In this document: piece after piece, positions 8,991-17,452 of the stretch
How positions within the stretch are numbered: the first letter of the stretch is position 1
Layout: every line of letters begins with the position of its first letter
From: Oxalobacteraceae bacterium
Lineage (GTDB): Bacteria; Pseudomonadota; Gammaproteobacteria; Burkholderiales; Burkholderiaceae_D
Direction of reading: 5' to 3'
NCBI GenBank assembly: GCA_027490725.1
Contig: JAIXXN010000027.1
Location: forward strand, 83,916-147,915
DNA length: 64,000 bases
Position numbers and translations under genes: made by a program
The notes under the pieces: generated by a model
Database searches by the model: none
What the model was told of the DNA's origin: nothing
The model's input: the letters and a program-made list of their open reading frames with translations, nothing else

Positions 8991-9329
8991 TCACTCGGCT
9001 TCCGGCGGCGAGGTCAGGTAATCGGCGATCTTGATCGCACAGTCGGCCGGCATGGAGAGGAAATAGGCGTCGTTACGGTAGCGCCCATGGCTACCGATAT
9101 GGGCACTGTGTAACACCGTCAGCGCGACACGGTTGACAAGATCGCAGCCGGGGAAGCTGAAATGCAACACAAAGTTCTCGCCGATGGGCATCGCATGTTC
9201 GCTCAGAAACGCCACCCCGTGACGCGAGATGTCAATGATCTGCGTCGTCACGTTGTGCTGGTCATCCATGTCTGTCAGGTGAGCATCCACCTGCAGCAAG
9301 CGTTTCACGTGCTCTCGTCTGGGATCCAT
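8991..9329 (-). CDS. PilZ domain protein (c-di-GMP effector)
   Basis: 112 residues, essentially one PilZ domain. The N-terminal basic stretch 'RREHVKR' supplies the arginines of the RxxxR-type motif, although the spacing is not canonical. 'DISRHG' matches the second c-di-GMP motif (D/N)xSxxG. A beta-barrel core follows. Such proteins bind cyclic di-GMP and alter motility, pilus or polysaccharide functions. It lies near several GGDEF/EAL genes. The irregular RxxxR spacing leaves open whether it binds the nucleotide tightly. Confidence 0.8.
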   Translation of the reverse strand: MDPRREHVKRLLQVDAHLTDMDDQHNVTTQIIDISRHGVAFLSEHAMPIGENFVLHFSFPGCDLVNRVALTVLHSAHIGSHGRYRNDAYFLSMPADCAIKIADYLTSPPEAE

Positions 9330-9401
9330 GTGCCGGTGTGCGCTAAAAAACCACAGTATGCCAGAAGCAGCCGGTCCGTACGAGCTAGCCGGCGGTCGCG
9401 T

Positions 9402-10067
9402 CTATGCCAGTGCCGGGATATCCGTCAAAGGCATGCCATCGGCCAGTTGTTGCAGGGCCTCGCGTGACTGCACCACGAAACCGCGCTGTCCCAGTGAAAT
9501 CCAGCCATGCCGTTTCAGCGCGCTCAGGGTGCGGCTGACCGTCGCCGGGGTGAGCCCCAGATAATCGCTGATCTCCTGGCGCGACATCGGCAAGGCGGCA
9601 TGGGCTTCCTGTTCCGGCGTGGCGGGCGCTTTGCCAGCCCGTTGCAGCAGGAACAGGACGATACGCTGGCAGGCGCCGGCACTACGCAGGGTGGCGGCGG
9701 CAACTTGCTGGCGTTCGATTTCGCGGCTCAGCATGGCACTGAACAGGTCGCAGCTATAGGGCTCGCGGTCCATCAGTTCGGCCATCTGGCGGTAGGGCAC
9801 CAGGTCGAGCTCGCAATCGGTGAGCGCCAGGGCGGACGCATGGCGTTCCGGCTCGCCGATGGTGTCGATACCGAGCCAGTCACCGGGCTGAACGAAGTCG
9901 ATAATCCGTTCGACCCCGTCGCCGCATTGCTGGTACAGCTTGATATGGCCGCTACGGACATAGTACAGCTCATCGCTGGCCGCATCGTGCATCTGGAACA
10001 GATGCTCGCCGCGGGCAAGCGCGAGTTGACTGCCAAGCTGGCATTGGGCGAGTTCCAGGTCCATCAT
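9402..10067 (-). CDS. Crp/Fnr-family regulator without Fe-S cysteines
   Basis: 221 residues. A cyclic-nucleotide-binding-type beta roll occupies about residues 10-100, a dimerisation helix follows to 130, and a winged helix-turn-helix covers about 145-205 ('MSRQEISDYLGLTPATVSRT'). The N-terminal cysteine cluster of FNR is missing. The recognition helix has P-A-T-V-S-R, with Ala175 where FNR has the Glu that reads the TTGAT half-site, so DNA specificity should differ from the neighbour. Its ATG overlaps the stop codon of the upstream FNR gene (ATGA), which implies translational coupling. The signal could be haem/NO, a small molecule or none. Confidence 0.87.
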   Translation of the reverse strand: MMDLELAQCQLGSQLALARGEHLFQMHDAASDELYYVRSGHIKLYQQCGDGVERIIDFVQPGDWLGIDTIGEPERHASALALTDCELDLVPYRQMAELMDREPYSCDLFSAMLSREIERQQVAAATLRSAGACQRIVLFLLQRAGKAPATPEQEAHAALPMSRQEISDYLGLTPATVSRTLSALKRHGWISLGQRGFVVQSREALQQLADGMPLTDIPALA

Positions 10068-10801
10068 GCTGCCACCAGCATGGTTTGTTGTTGGGCTTGC
10101 TGAGCATGACCAAACGCCATGGTGCGCAAGGTGCCCATATCGAGCAGCTTCACATCACGTCGGCTTAGTTCGAACAAGGCGCGCTGTTTGAATTGCAGCA
10201 ACAGACGACTGACACATTCGGCGGTGACGCCCAGATAACTGGCAATATCGCAGCGCGACATCGGTAGCCGGAACGCTTCCGGCTGGTAGCCGTAGGTGGC
10301 CTGCCGTTCGGACAGTGTCAGCAACAGATCGGCCATGCGCTGTTCGGCCTGGGTATTGCGCAGCATCAGCGCAGCGCGCTGTTCGCGGCGCATCTCACGG
10401 CTGAGCAGGGCATGCAGGTGCGCCCGCATGACTGGACGGCGACGTCCTTCGAAAGCATGGCGATTCCAGCTGATGCTGCATACCACGCTATCTTCCAGCG
10501 CCACCACACTGTTGGCGTATTCCAGCTGGTCCAGCGCATCGAGACCGATGAAATCGGGTGCCAGCGCAAAACCAATCACCTGGGAATCCGCTTCCGGGGC
10601 CGAGGGGCCGCGTACCACTTTGAAGCTGCCGGAACGAATGTGATAGATCTGGTCACCTACCGCGGAACCCGCTTCGTATAGGCTGGTATGGCGTTCGATG
10701 CGGATGCGATGGCTGGTGGCCTGACTGCCGGCGGCGGCTCCGACGCACTGGGTACGTTGATCACAGGCGCTGCAATTATTGGTTTGGAGTGTGTTTGCCA
10801 T
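10064..10801 (-). CDS. fnr: FNR-type oxygen-sensing transcription regulator
   Basis: 245 residues from the ATG at 10799-10801; longer in-frame starts would put unrelated sequence before the conserved cysteines and run through the promoter. C10, C13 and C19 have the C-x2-C-x5-C spacing of E. coli FNR (20, 23, 29), and C108 lies in 'SVVCSI', equivalent to FNR C122. Together they can hold an oxygen-labile [4Fe-4S] cluster. The recognition helix keeps E195, S198 and R199, the residues that read TTGAT. Two perfect FNR boxes lie 62-110 bp upstream, so it probably regulates itself. It is cotranscribed with a second Crp/Fnr gene. Confidence 0.9.
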   Translation of the reverse strand: MANTLQTNNCSACDQRTQCVGAAAGSQATSHRIRIERHTSLYEAGSAVGDQIYHIRSGSFKVVRGPSAPEADSQVIGFALAPDFIGLDALDQLEYANSVVALEDSVVCSISWNRHAFEGRRRPVMRAHLHALLSREMRREQRAALMLRNTQAEQRMADLLLTLSERQATYGYQPEAFRLPMSRCDIASYLGVTAECVSRLLLQFKQRALFELSRRDVKLLDMGTLRTMAFGHAQQAQQQTMLVAA

Positions 10802-10862
10802 GTCGATTTCTTCTACTATTGCTACGATGAAGCCATGGTAGAGAAGCAAGTCAGCGAATTCC

Positions 10863-10876
10863 TTGATGCAGATCAA
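10863..10876. promoter_or_regulatory. Perfect FNR box (fnr side)
   Basis: TTGATGCAGATCAA matches the FNR consensus TTGAT-N4-ATCAA at all ten defined positions. Its centre (10869.5) is 41.5 bp from position 10828. A TACCAT -10-like hexamer on the minus strand (10835-10840) is exactly where a class II FNR promoter for the fnr gene would need it. Confidence 0.75.
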
Positions 10877-10897
10877 AAATGAAAAGATTTGCTTCGG

Positions 10898-10911
10898 TTG
10901 ATCTACATCAA
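10898..10911. promoter_or_regulatory. Perfect FNR box (GGDEF-EAL side)
   Basis: TTGATCTACATCAA matches all ten defined consensus positions. It is centred 35 bp from the first box. For the divergent PAS-GGDEF-EAL gene it would sit at -41.5 of a start near 10946, with a weak TACTCT -10 element at 10934-10939. Confidence 0.75.
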
Positions 10912-10973
10912 GTGTTTTTTTGGCGAAAATCAGTACTCTTCGTCTACTATTACTGAGTACCATAAGGACTTCC

Positions 10974-13022
10974 ATGATTAGCCTGGCGCAAGCACGGGCC
11001 GCTGTGGCATCCGTTGAGAGCGAACTGTGTACAGTGTTCTCCGGCGCGACACTCGATGCATTACCAGAACAAATAGCTTTACTTGGCCGCGGCGGTATGG
11101 TGCTGGACGCGAATGCTGCGTGGCGCGATGCCGTGCATGGCGGCCGCCATCCGCTCGAGCATGGTCATCAGCACGGGGTGGATGCCGTGTTGGCTGGCCA
11201 GTTGCCTGCCTACCATGCCGAATATGGCAGCATAGATGGGCGCAATCACTACAGCGTGTCCGTGGTGCCACTCGATGACCGGGCGGCACTGGCGATACAC
11301 CGCGACATTACCGCCCAGCGCAGGGTGGAGGCGGCGCTGCGGGTCGCGGCCACCGCCTTTGAGGCGGCGCAGGGCATGATGATCAGCGATGCTGACGGTT
11401 ATATCCTGCATGTAAATCCGGCGTTTACCCGTATCACCGGCTACAGTGCTGCCGAGATTGCCGGTAAGACCCCGCGCATCCTGAGTTCGGGACGGCACCC
11501 GGCCGAGTTCTATCAGCAGATGTGGCAGGCGATTGCCCGCGATGGCAGCTGGGAAGGCGAAATCTGGAATCGCCGCAAGAATGGCGAAATCTATCCGGAG
11601 CATCTGCGCATTACAGCGGTACGCGACCAGCAGGGCCGGATCAGCAATTACGTCGCGGCGCTCACCGATATTTCACTGAGTAAGGCCGCCAATGACGAGA
11701 TCCGCAGTCTGGCGTTTTACGATCCGCTCACGCAGTTGCCGAACCGGCGCCTGCTGCTCGACCGTCTGCAGCACGTGGTGGCCAGCAGCACCCGTCACGA
11801 CCGCTATGGTGCGCTGATGTTTATCGATCTGGATAATTTCAAGACCCTTAACGATACGCTTGGACACAACGTGGGCGACCAGTTGCTGCAGCAAGTGGCG
11901 GAGCGTTTGCAAGGCTGTTTGCGCAAGGGCGATACCGTGGCCCGACTCGGTGGTGACGAGTTTGTGGTGCTGGTGGAGGGACTCAGCAGCGCGCCGCGTG
12001 CGGCGGCGAGCGAGACGGAAGCGCTGGGTTCGAAGATCCTGTCGTCGCTGAACCGGCCATATCTGCTGGGCACCCACCGCTGCCGTAGTACGCCCAGTAT
12101 CGGTGCCACGCTATTCCATTGCGGCGAGTCGCCCTTGCCGGACGATCTTCTGATGCAGGCCGATATCGCCATGTATCAGGCAAAACAGGCGGGGCGTAAT
12201 GGGATGCGCTTTTTTGACCGGCAGATGCAGGAGCGCATCAGCGCGCGCGCCCAGCTGGAAGGCGATCTGCGGCAGGCGCTGGAACGCCAGCAGTTTGCCC
12301 TGCATTATCAGGTGCAGGTTGATGCGCAGGGGCGCCCGCGCGGCGCGGAAGGCTTGTTGCGCTGGCGTCGCGATGACGGCAGCATGGTCTCGCCGCTGGA
12401 ATTCATTCCGCTGGCCGAAGAGACTGGCCTGATCATTCCGATTGGGCACTGGGTACTGGAAACGGCCTGCGCGCGGCTGCAGGAATGGCAGAGCGATCCG
12501 GCGTTGGCGCAGCTGATGCTGGCAATTAATGTCAGTGCTTCGCAGTTCCGCCAACCGGATTTCTGCGAAGAAGTCCAGCGTCTGGTGGCGCAATACGGTA
12601 TCAATCCGGGCCTGCTCAAGCTGGAACTGACCGAAGGCGTGCTGCTGGAAATGGTGGAAGAAACCATCGTCAGCATGTGCCGCTTGCGTGATATCGGGGT
12701 GCGCTTTGCGCTCGATGATTTCGGGACTGGCTATTCGTCGCTGCAGTATCTGAAGCGCTTGCCGCTAAGCCAGCTGAAGATCGATCAATCGTTTGTGCGG
12801 GACCTGGTCAGCGATAGCAGTGATCAGGCGATCGTGCAGACGATTATTGCGATGGCGGCCAGTCTGCAACTCGATGTGATTGCCGAAGGTGTCGAGACTG
12901 AAGCGCAACGCGCCCAGCTCGAAAAAATGGGCTGTCTGCGCTATCAGGGCTATCTGTTCAGTCACGCCGTGTCAGCGCCACAGTTACGGGCGCTGGTGCG
13001 GGCTGGCGGGTTGGCCGGCTAA
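10974..13022 (+). CDS. PAS-GGDEF-EAL cyclic-di-GMP enzyme
   Basis: 682 residues from the ATG at 10974 (AAGGA six bases upstream); an earlier in-frame ATG at 10920 overlaps the promoter. No membrane segment is seen. Order: an N-terminal PAS-like region (about 25-120), a clear PAS/PAC (about 125-245, 'GYSAAEIAGKTPRILSSG'), GGDEF (about 250-410, intact LGGDEF with an upstream R-x-x-D inhibitory site) and EAL (about 425-680). EAL residues E in 'AEGLLRW', N in 'INVSAS', E in 'ELTEG', DD in 'DDFGTGYSS', K in 'LKID' and 'AEGVET' are kept. It may both make and degrade c-di-GMP. Divergent perfect FNR boxes suggest oxygen control. Confidence 0.92.
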   Translation: MISLAQARAAVASVESELCTVFSGATLDALPEQIALLGRGGMVLDANAAWRDAVHGGRHPLEHGHQHGVDAVLAGQLPAYHAEYGSIDGRNHYSVSVVPLDDRAALAIHRDITAQRRVEAALRVAATAFEAAQGMMISDADGYILHVNPAFTRITGYSAAEIAGKTPRILSSGRHPAEFYQQMWQAIARDGSWEGEIWNRRKNGEIYPEHLRITAVRDQQGRISNYVAALTDISLSKAANDEIRSLAFYDPLTQLPNRRLLLDRLQHVVASSTRHDRYGALMFIDLDNFKTLNDTLGHNVGDQLLQQVAERLQGCLRKGDTVARLGGDEFVVLVEGLSSAPRAAASETEALGSKILSSLNRPYLLGTHRCRSTPSIGATLFHCGESPLPDDLLMQADIAMYQAKQAGRNGMRFFDRQMQERISARAQLEGDLRQALERQQFALHYQVQVDAQGRPRGAEGLLRWRRDDGSMVSPLEFIPLAEETGLIIPIGHWVLETACARLQEWQSDPALAQLMLAINVSASQFRQPDFCEEVQRLVAQYGINPGLLKLELTEGVLLEMVEETIVSMCRLRDIGVRFALDDFGTGYSSLQYLKRLPLSQLKIDQSFVRDLVSDSSDQAIVQTIIAMAASLQLDVIAEGVETEAQRAQLEKMGCLRYQGYLFSHAVSAPQLRALVRAGGLAG

Positions 13023-13034
13023 GTGACTCCCCCA

Positions 13035-13295
13035 TGCTGGCACCCATAAAGGCGTAGCCGTTCGGATCGCTATTGTCGAGCGTCGAGAACTGCGCGCCGC
13101 TGTAACGTGCTGCATAAGTGACGGACAGGCGATCGCTGACGTCATAGCTTTCCACAGCCGTGGCACGCCACTCGGGAATGCGCGGCTGCCACTTGCCGAC
13201 ACCGTCGGCATGCGCACGGCGCGGCCCAGCGAGGCTTTGACGGTCCAGTCCTGATAGGCCTGATAGGCCAGCGCGAATTCCAGAGATGCAGTGTG
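13035..13295 (-). pseudogene. TonB-dependent receptor remnant
   Basis: Two pieces of a receptor barrel can be read on the minus strand in different frames. The upstream piece (about 13292-13195) reads 'ASLEFALAYQAYQDWTVKAS' followed by 'LGRAVRMPTVS'. The second piece (about 13190-13035) reads 'PRIPEWRATAVESYDVSDR' and 'YAARYSGAQFSTLDNSDPNG'. In intact receptors these are C-terminal barrel strands with over 100 residues between them, so an internal deletion and a frameshift have occurred. Neither a start nor the plug remains, and homology fades before the end of the flanking GGDEF-EAL gene. Assigned by recognition of receptor motifs, not by alignment. Confidence 0.7.
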
Positions 13296-13419
13296 TTGCG
13301 TTGCGCGATACGGAGTATAGATAAAATCACAACAAGTCAGCTCTTGTTGCCTGCAATTAAATCCGGAAAACGCTGATTTTTTTATAGCTTTCTGACGGGA
13401 ATGTGGCGGCGCCGCAAAT

Positions 13420-13447
13420 AACAACGCCCGGCGAGCCGGGCGTTGTT
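13420..13447 (-). terminator. Rho-independent terminator after the Pal-like gene
   Basis: A 13-bp perfect stem (AACAACGCCCGGC and its complement) with a very short loop, about 50 bp past the stop of the Pal-like gene on the minus strand. The following bases are T-rich but not a long T run. Confidence 0.65.
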
Positions 13448-13495
13448 GAGCGAGCGTATGCCGAGGCGCTAGCAGACTAGCTAGCGCGCAGGAGA

Positions 13496-14026
13496 TTACT
13501 TGCTTGGGTAGACGATGTCAGCGCGACGGTTCTGCGAGTAAGCAGCTTCGTCTTTACCAGCAGCTTTTGGCTTTTCTTTACCGTAGCTGATGGCTTCCAT
13601 CTGGCCGTCCTTGACGCCGAACACTTTCAGGGCGGTCACAACTGCCTGAGCGCGCTTCTGACCCAGGGCCAGATTGTATTCTGCGCCGCCGCGTTCATCG
13701 GTGTTGCCTTCGATTTTGATGGCGACGCTAGGATTTGCCGACAGGAATTTACCGTGGTCAGCAACCAGCGCTTCGAATTCTGGCTTGACATTGTATTTGT
13801 CGAAGTCGAAGTAGACGCTACGGTTTTTGTAGATCGAGCTATTTGGATCCAGGTAAGCTGGAACCGACACGGCTACTGGTGCAGCAACTGGTTCTGGTGC
13901 TGGTGCCGGAGCGGCTTTGACTGGCTCAGGTGCTGGAGCAGGTGCGACCACCGGTGCCGGGGTGCTGCAAGCGCTCAGTACGGCCAGCGCGCAGGTCGCC
14001 AGCAAGATTTTTTGTTGTGCTTTCAT
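13496..14026 (-). CDS. Peptidoglycan-associated lipoprotein (Pal/OmpA C-terminal domain)
   Basis: 176 residues from the ATG at 14024-14026, which has AGGAG upstream. A lipoprotein signal ends at the lipobox 'LSAC'. A linker rich in Pro, Ala and Val follows (about 25-65), then an OmpA-type peptidoglycan-binding domain (about 70-176) with 'YFDFDKYNVKPEF' and the signature 'EGNTDERGGAEYNLALGQ'. It should tether the outer membrane to peptidoglycan. tolB and cpoB are not adjacent, so it may be a second Pal or an OmpA-like lipoprotein outside the tol operon. Proline codons are mostly CCA, as in the other probably highly expressed genes of the window. Confidence 0.88.
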   Translation of the reverse strand: MKAQQKILLATCALAVLSACSTPAPVVAPAPAPEPVKAAPAPAPEPVAAPVAVSVPAYLDPNSSIYKNRSVYFDFDKYNVKPEFEALVADHGKFLSANPSVAIKIEGNTDERGGAEYNLALGQKRAQAVVTALKVFGVKDGQMEAISYGKEKPKAAGKDEAAYSQNRRADIVYPSK

Positions 14027-14143
14027 GGAAATACTCCTGAATTTAATGACTGTTTTCTTGGACATGCATGGGGTGTGAGGCTCGTACACCAGCCGCATGC
14101 GGCATTATATAAGGGTTTCCCTCAGAAAAATTGGCGCGGTGCA

Positions 14144-16324
14144 TTATTTTTTTAACCAAGCGGAAAAAGGGGCCGGATCGCGGTCTGCGCTGATGTACCA
14201 GGCTCGCCGTGCGATATCGAATTGCGCGCCCAGCGCTTTGACCTGATCTTTCTCGTGGAAACTGGCCGTCAGGTAGCGCCGCGCGTTCGCTGCTGCGCTC
14301 GGGACAGGCTGCGCACGGTTGCGCTCTAGCGCGGCATCGGCGCTGCTGGCACCCTGAGTTAGTTGCATACGGGCAATAAAACTGCTGCGCTGCAGCGGCT
14401 CGGCAGGCGATAGGAGCGTCAGGCGCTGGCGGGTGCGGGTCACCGCCACATAGAATAGATTTTCTTCATCGCCCAGTGGCTGACGCGGGTGCGGGAACTC
14501 GTCGGCCTGCAGATACGGCAGGATCACGTGTTCGAATTCCTTGCCCTTGGCATTCGCCACACATTCGATCAGTACGGCTTTTGCGCCTTTGCGGGGCTGA
14601 ATAAACGCTTCGCGCTGGTTGAGCGACTGGGCGAACTGACGCAGTCCCAGTGCGCTGGCGTTGGCCATCTGCAACAGTGCCGTCACTGAACGGTTGACCA
14701 CTTCGGCCGCAAACGGGCGCACAAAGATGCGCCGTGCGGTGCGCACCAGTTGTACCCGTTCGCACAGTTCGGTGAGTAGGGCGGCGGCCGGCTGATCCAG
14801 ATCCTGAGTGGACAACCAGGCGATCGCGTCGACCACGGCACGCCGGGTGGCGCTGGCCGCCACGTCGCGGTAGTCGGGCAGCACGCCATCGCGCGGTTCC
14901 GCTTCGATCATGTACAGCTCGCCCAGCATGGACGGTTCTTTGCCGATCTGTGCTTTGAAATGGTCGATTTGCTCGCCGCTAAAGCGCATTTCGCTGAAAG
15001 CCATCAGGGCGTCGACCACGGCGGCCCGCACCTGGGGCGACTTGATGGCGGCGAAGTCGCGCAGCGCGATTGCCAGCAAACCGCGCACAAACAGGATTTC
15101 ATCGCGCTGCAGATAACCCGCCATGGGCGGTGTGCGGTAGGCAATGCCGGCGTCGATCAGGGCATTTTCCAGCGCAATCGACTGATGATGTTCTCGGATC
15201 AGAATGGCGCACTGGTCAGCCGGATGGCCGTCGTTGCGCCAGCTTTGCAGAGCGGCCAGTACCTTGCGGGCGCAATCCTGGCCAGTATCGCCCTCCAGGT
15301 AGTGGGCCTGCCGGATGTCTGTATGCAGCGGCAAGGCCGATTCCACCGGCTTCTGCTTGAAACAGGCCATGGCATGGGCCAGATGGGGGCCGTGACGGAA
15401 GCTGTAAGTCAGTGGCAGGCGCTGCAGGCGCGGATAGCGGCTGTTAAAACGCTCCTTCAGATAGCTGTCCAGCGCACCCTGACGGGCGTGGATCACCTGA
15501 TCGCGGTCGCCGGCGCCGACAAAAAAGCAGTTCGGGCGACTGATCAGGGCGTCGAGGATGCGGAATGCCGCCTCGTTCAGATCGTGCAATTCATCGCATA
15601 GCACCAGCCGGTAGTCGGGCAGGTGGTCGGCCAGCCTGGCACCATGCTCGAGATTACAGGCCAGGTCGTAACTGGCGTCGAGTGGACCGCGAAATAGCGC
15701 GCCCGCACCACCATCGAGGCGCAGGGTTTCGTATTCCAGCGTGGTCAGGTAGTCGGTCACGGGCACGCCCAGCAGGTTGCCGATTTCCTCGAGCTCCATA
15801 AATTCGAAGTCGCCATCGAGCGCCATGGTCGCTTTGAGCTGCAGCTGCACTTCCAGAAAATGTGCCAAGGCGATGCTGTGGGTTTGCAGATCGAGCTCTT
15901 CAAGGCGCCCCGCATAGCGCAGGCCAACCCGGTCGATCGCTTGCAGCGCGTACGGTTTGAGCTGGCGCGCCTCGTCGCAGCGGCGCAGTCCATCGCCATC
16001 GATCGGATCCAGCTGCCAGCTGGCGAAATCTTCGAAGGTCAGGATGTGCAGGCGCGCCACCAGCACGGCCGGTACGCCGATCTGCAGCAGGCGCTGGTGC
16101 AACACGTCACGCGCTTCCGGCGTGAAGGTCAGGGCGAGTATCTGTTCCGGGGGCAGTTTGCGGGCCAGTGCTTCGCCTATCCTCAGGGCCAGTGTGGTGG
16201 TCTTGGCGGCGCCCGCGTTGGCGTCCACCAGCACCACCTTCTGTTGCGCTAGCTGGATGGCTTGCTGCTCGGCGGTGGGGATCAGACCATGGGGTGTAAA
16301 ACGGGGAGGATTGGCGGCATTCAT
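14144..16324 (-). CDS. UvrD/Rep-type helicase with C-terminal DUF5710-like domain
   Basis: 726 residues. Superfamily 1 helicase motifs are present: a Walker A variant 'ANAGAAKTTT' (about 35-45), motif Ia 'LALTFTPEARDVL', motif II as 'CDELHD' in place of the usual DEAQD, a 'PLTYSFRHGP' motif, and the C-terminal 'EENLFYVAVTRTRQRL'. Residues 682-726 ('FHEKDQVKALGAQFD', 'RRAWYIS', 'PFSAWL') match the small DUF5710 domain usually found in DNA-processing and plasmid-type proteins. DNA unwinding in repair or recombination is likely; the added domain may bind nucleic acid (inference). It starts three bases after the LacI-type gene, so the two may be cotranscribed. Confidence 0.82.
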   Translation of the reverse strand: MNAANPPRFTPHGLIPTAEQQAIQLAQQKVVLVDANAGAAKTTTLALRIGEALARKLPPEQILALTFTPEARDVLHQRLLQIGVPAVLVARLHILTFEDFASWQLDPIDGDGLRRCDEARQLKPYALQAIDRVGLRYAGRLEELDLQTHSIALAHFLEVQLQLKATMALDGDFEFMELEEIGNLLGVPVTDYLTTLEYETLRLDGGAGALFRGPLDASYDLACNLEHGARLADHLPDYRLVLCDELHDLNEAAFRILDALISRPNCFFVGAGDRDQVIHARQGALDSYLKERFNSRYPRLQRLPLTYSFRHGPHLAHAMACFKQKPVESALPLHTDIRQAHYLEGDTGQDCARKVLAALQSWRNDGHPADQCAILIREHHQSIALENALIDAGIAYRTPPMAGYLQRDEILFVRGLLAIALRDFAAIKSPQVRAAVVDALMAFSEMRFSGEQIDHFKAQIGKEPSMLGELYMIEAEPRDGVLPDYRDVAASATRRAVVDAIAWLSTQDLDQPAAALLTELCERVQLVRTARRIFVRPFAAEVVNRSVTALLQMANASALGLRQFAQSLNQREAFIQPRKGAKAVLIECVANAKGKEFEHVILPYLQADEFPHPRQPLGDEENLFYVAVTRTRQRLTLLSPAEPLQRSSFIARMQLTQGASSADAALERNRAQPVPSAAANARRYLTASFHEKDQVKALGAQFDIARRAWYISADRDPAPFSAWLKK

Positions 16325-16327
16325 TGC

Positions 16328-17452
16328 CTACATTATAGCCAGTGGCAGCGGCAAGCTGTAAGGCGCGCTGCCGGCAGTGCTGCCCGGGTGCTCCAGACGG
16401 GCGGTGGTGCCCTTGATGAATTCGGCACCGAATAGCTGGCGGCGGGCATCGCTGCCCGGCACCTCCATCAGGCGGCAGACCAGCTGGGCGGCAGCGGCAG
16501 CCATCTGCGCCATCGGCTGGCGCAGTGTGGTCAGGTTGTAACTGAGCCAGTTGGACGGCTCCACTGCATCCAGACCGGCGACGGATAGCTGCCCCGGCAC
16601 ATCGATGCCGAGTTCATGGCGGGCGCAATCGAGGCAGCCGATGGCCATCACATCGTTGGCGCAGATAATTGCATCGGGCACATTGCCATAGCGGGCAATC
16701 AGGGTCTTCAGGCCGGCCGCGCCGCTGTGGTAATCGAATTCGCCGGTGACGATCTGCGGCGCGGGCAAGCCCAGCTCGGCCAACTGGGCGCAGACGCCTT
16801 GCTGGCGCGCGATGGCCACTGCCGAATCCTTGCTTCCGGTGATCAGGCCGAACTGGCGGTGCCCGGCGTCGGCCAGCCGGGTGGCCAGCAAGCGTCCGGC
16901 GGCATGGTGGTCGCAACTGACGGTCGCTACGCTGGCGTCCTCGAGCAGGCGGTTAAACAGCACCAGGGGAACCTGACGGCGCTTGAACTCGGCCACCGCG
17001 CTGGCGGACAACTGGGCAGCGGCGATCACACCGTCCACCCCGAACTGCCACAGATCGCCGAGCACACGCTCCGCTTCCGCTTCGCTAGCGAGCGGAAACA
17101 GGAGCACGCGCTTGCCGTGTGGCGTCAGCTGGTTGCTTAATTCGGCCAGTAATTCGGGGTAATACAGATTGGCGCGGTTGGTAATCAGCACCGCCACCAT
17201 ATTGCTGCGCCGTGTGATCAGACTGCGTGCAGCGGCATTCGGCACATAGTCAAGCAGCGCGGCGGCTTGCATCACACGGGCGTAAGTCGACTGGGAGACA
17301 CTGGCGCCGGGTTTGAAGCAGCGCGAAACAGCTGATTGCGACACCCCGGCCACCAGCGCCACGTCATACGACGTGACGGGGCGTGCTCGGCTAGCGATTT
17401 CGGCAATCTTGCTGGCAGCGCAGACTACTTTGGTCTGCTTGGTTTTGCTCAT
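16328..17452 (-). CDS. LacI-family transcription regulator
   Basis: 374 residues from the ATG at 17450-17452, chosen because it leads directly into the DNA-binding domain. The N-terminal LacI helix-turn-helix covers about residues 25-80 ('TSYDVALVAGVSQSAVSRCF', hinge helix 'NAAARSL'). The rest is a periplasmic-binding-protein-like effector domain ('SNMVAVLITNRANLYYPELL', 'ICANDVMAIGCLDCARHELG', 'SVAGLDAVEPSNW'). Such proteins repress sugar or nucleoside genes until an effector binds. No sugar genes lie nearby; the only gene in the same direction is the helicase. The effector and targets are unknown. Confidence 0.88.
   Translation of the reverse strand: MSKTKQTKVVCAASKIAEIASRARPVTSYDVALVAGVSQSAVSRCFKPGASVSQSTYARVMQAAALLDYVPNAAARSLITRRSNMVAVLITNRANLYYPELLAELSNQLTPHGKRVLLFPLASEAEAERVLGDLWQFGVDGVIAAAQLSASAVAEFKRRQVPLVLFNRLLEDASVATVSCDHHAAGRLLATRLADAGHRQFGLITGSKDSAVAIARQQGVCAQLAELGLPAPQIVTGEFDYHSGAAGLKTLIARYGNVPDAIICANDVMAIGCLDCARHELGIDVPGQLSVAGLDAVEPSNWLSYNLTTLRQPMAQMAAAAAQLVCRLMEVPGSDARRQLFGAEFIKGTTARLEHPGSTAGSAPYSLPLPLAIM

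Noticed and set aside
10801..10975. A 58-residue N-terminal extension of the FNR protein
   Set aside because: It would cover both FNR boxes and the promoter, and the conserved FNR N-terminus begins at the ATG at 10801.
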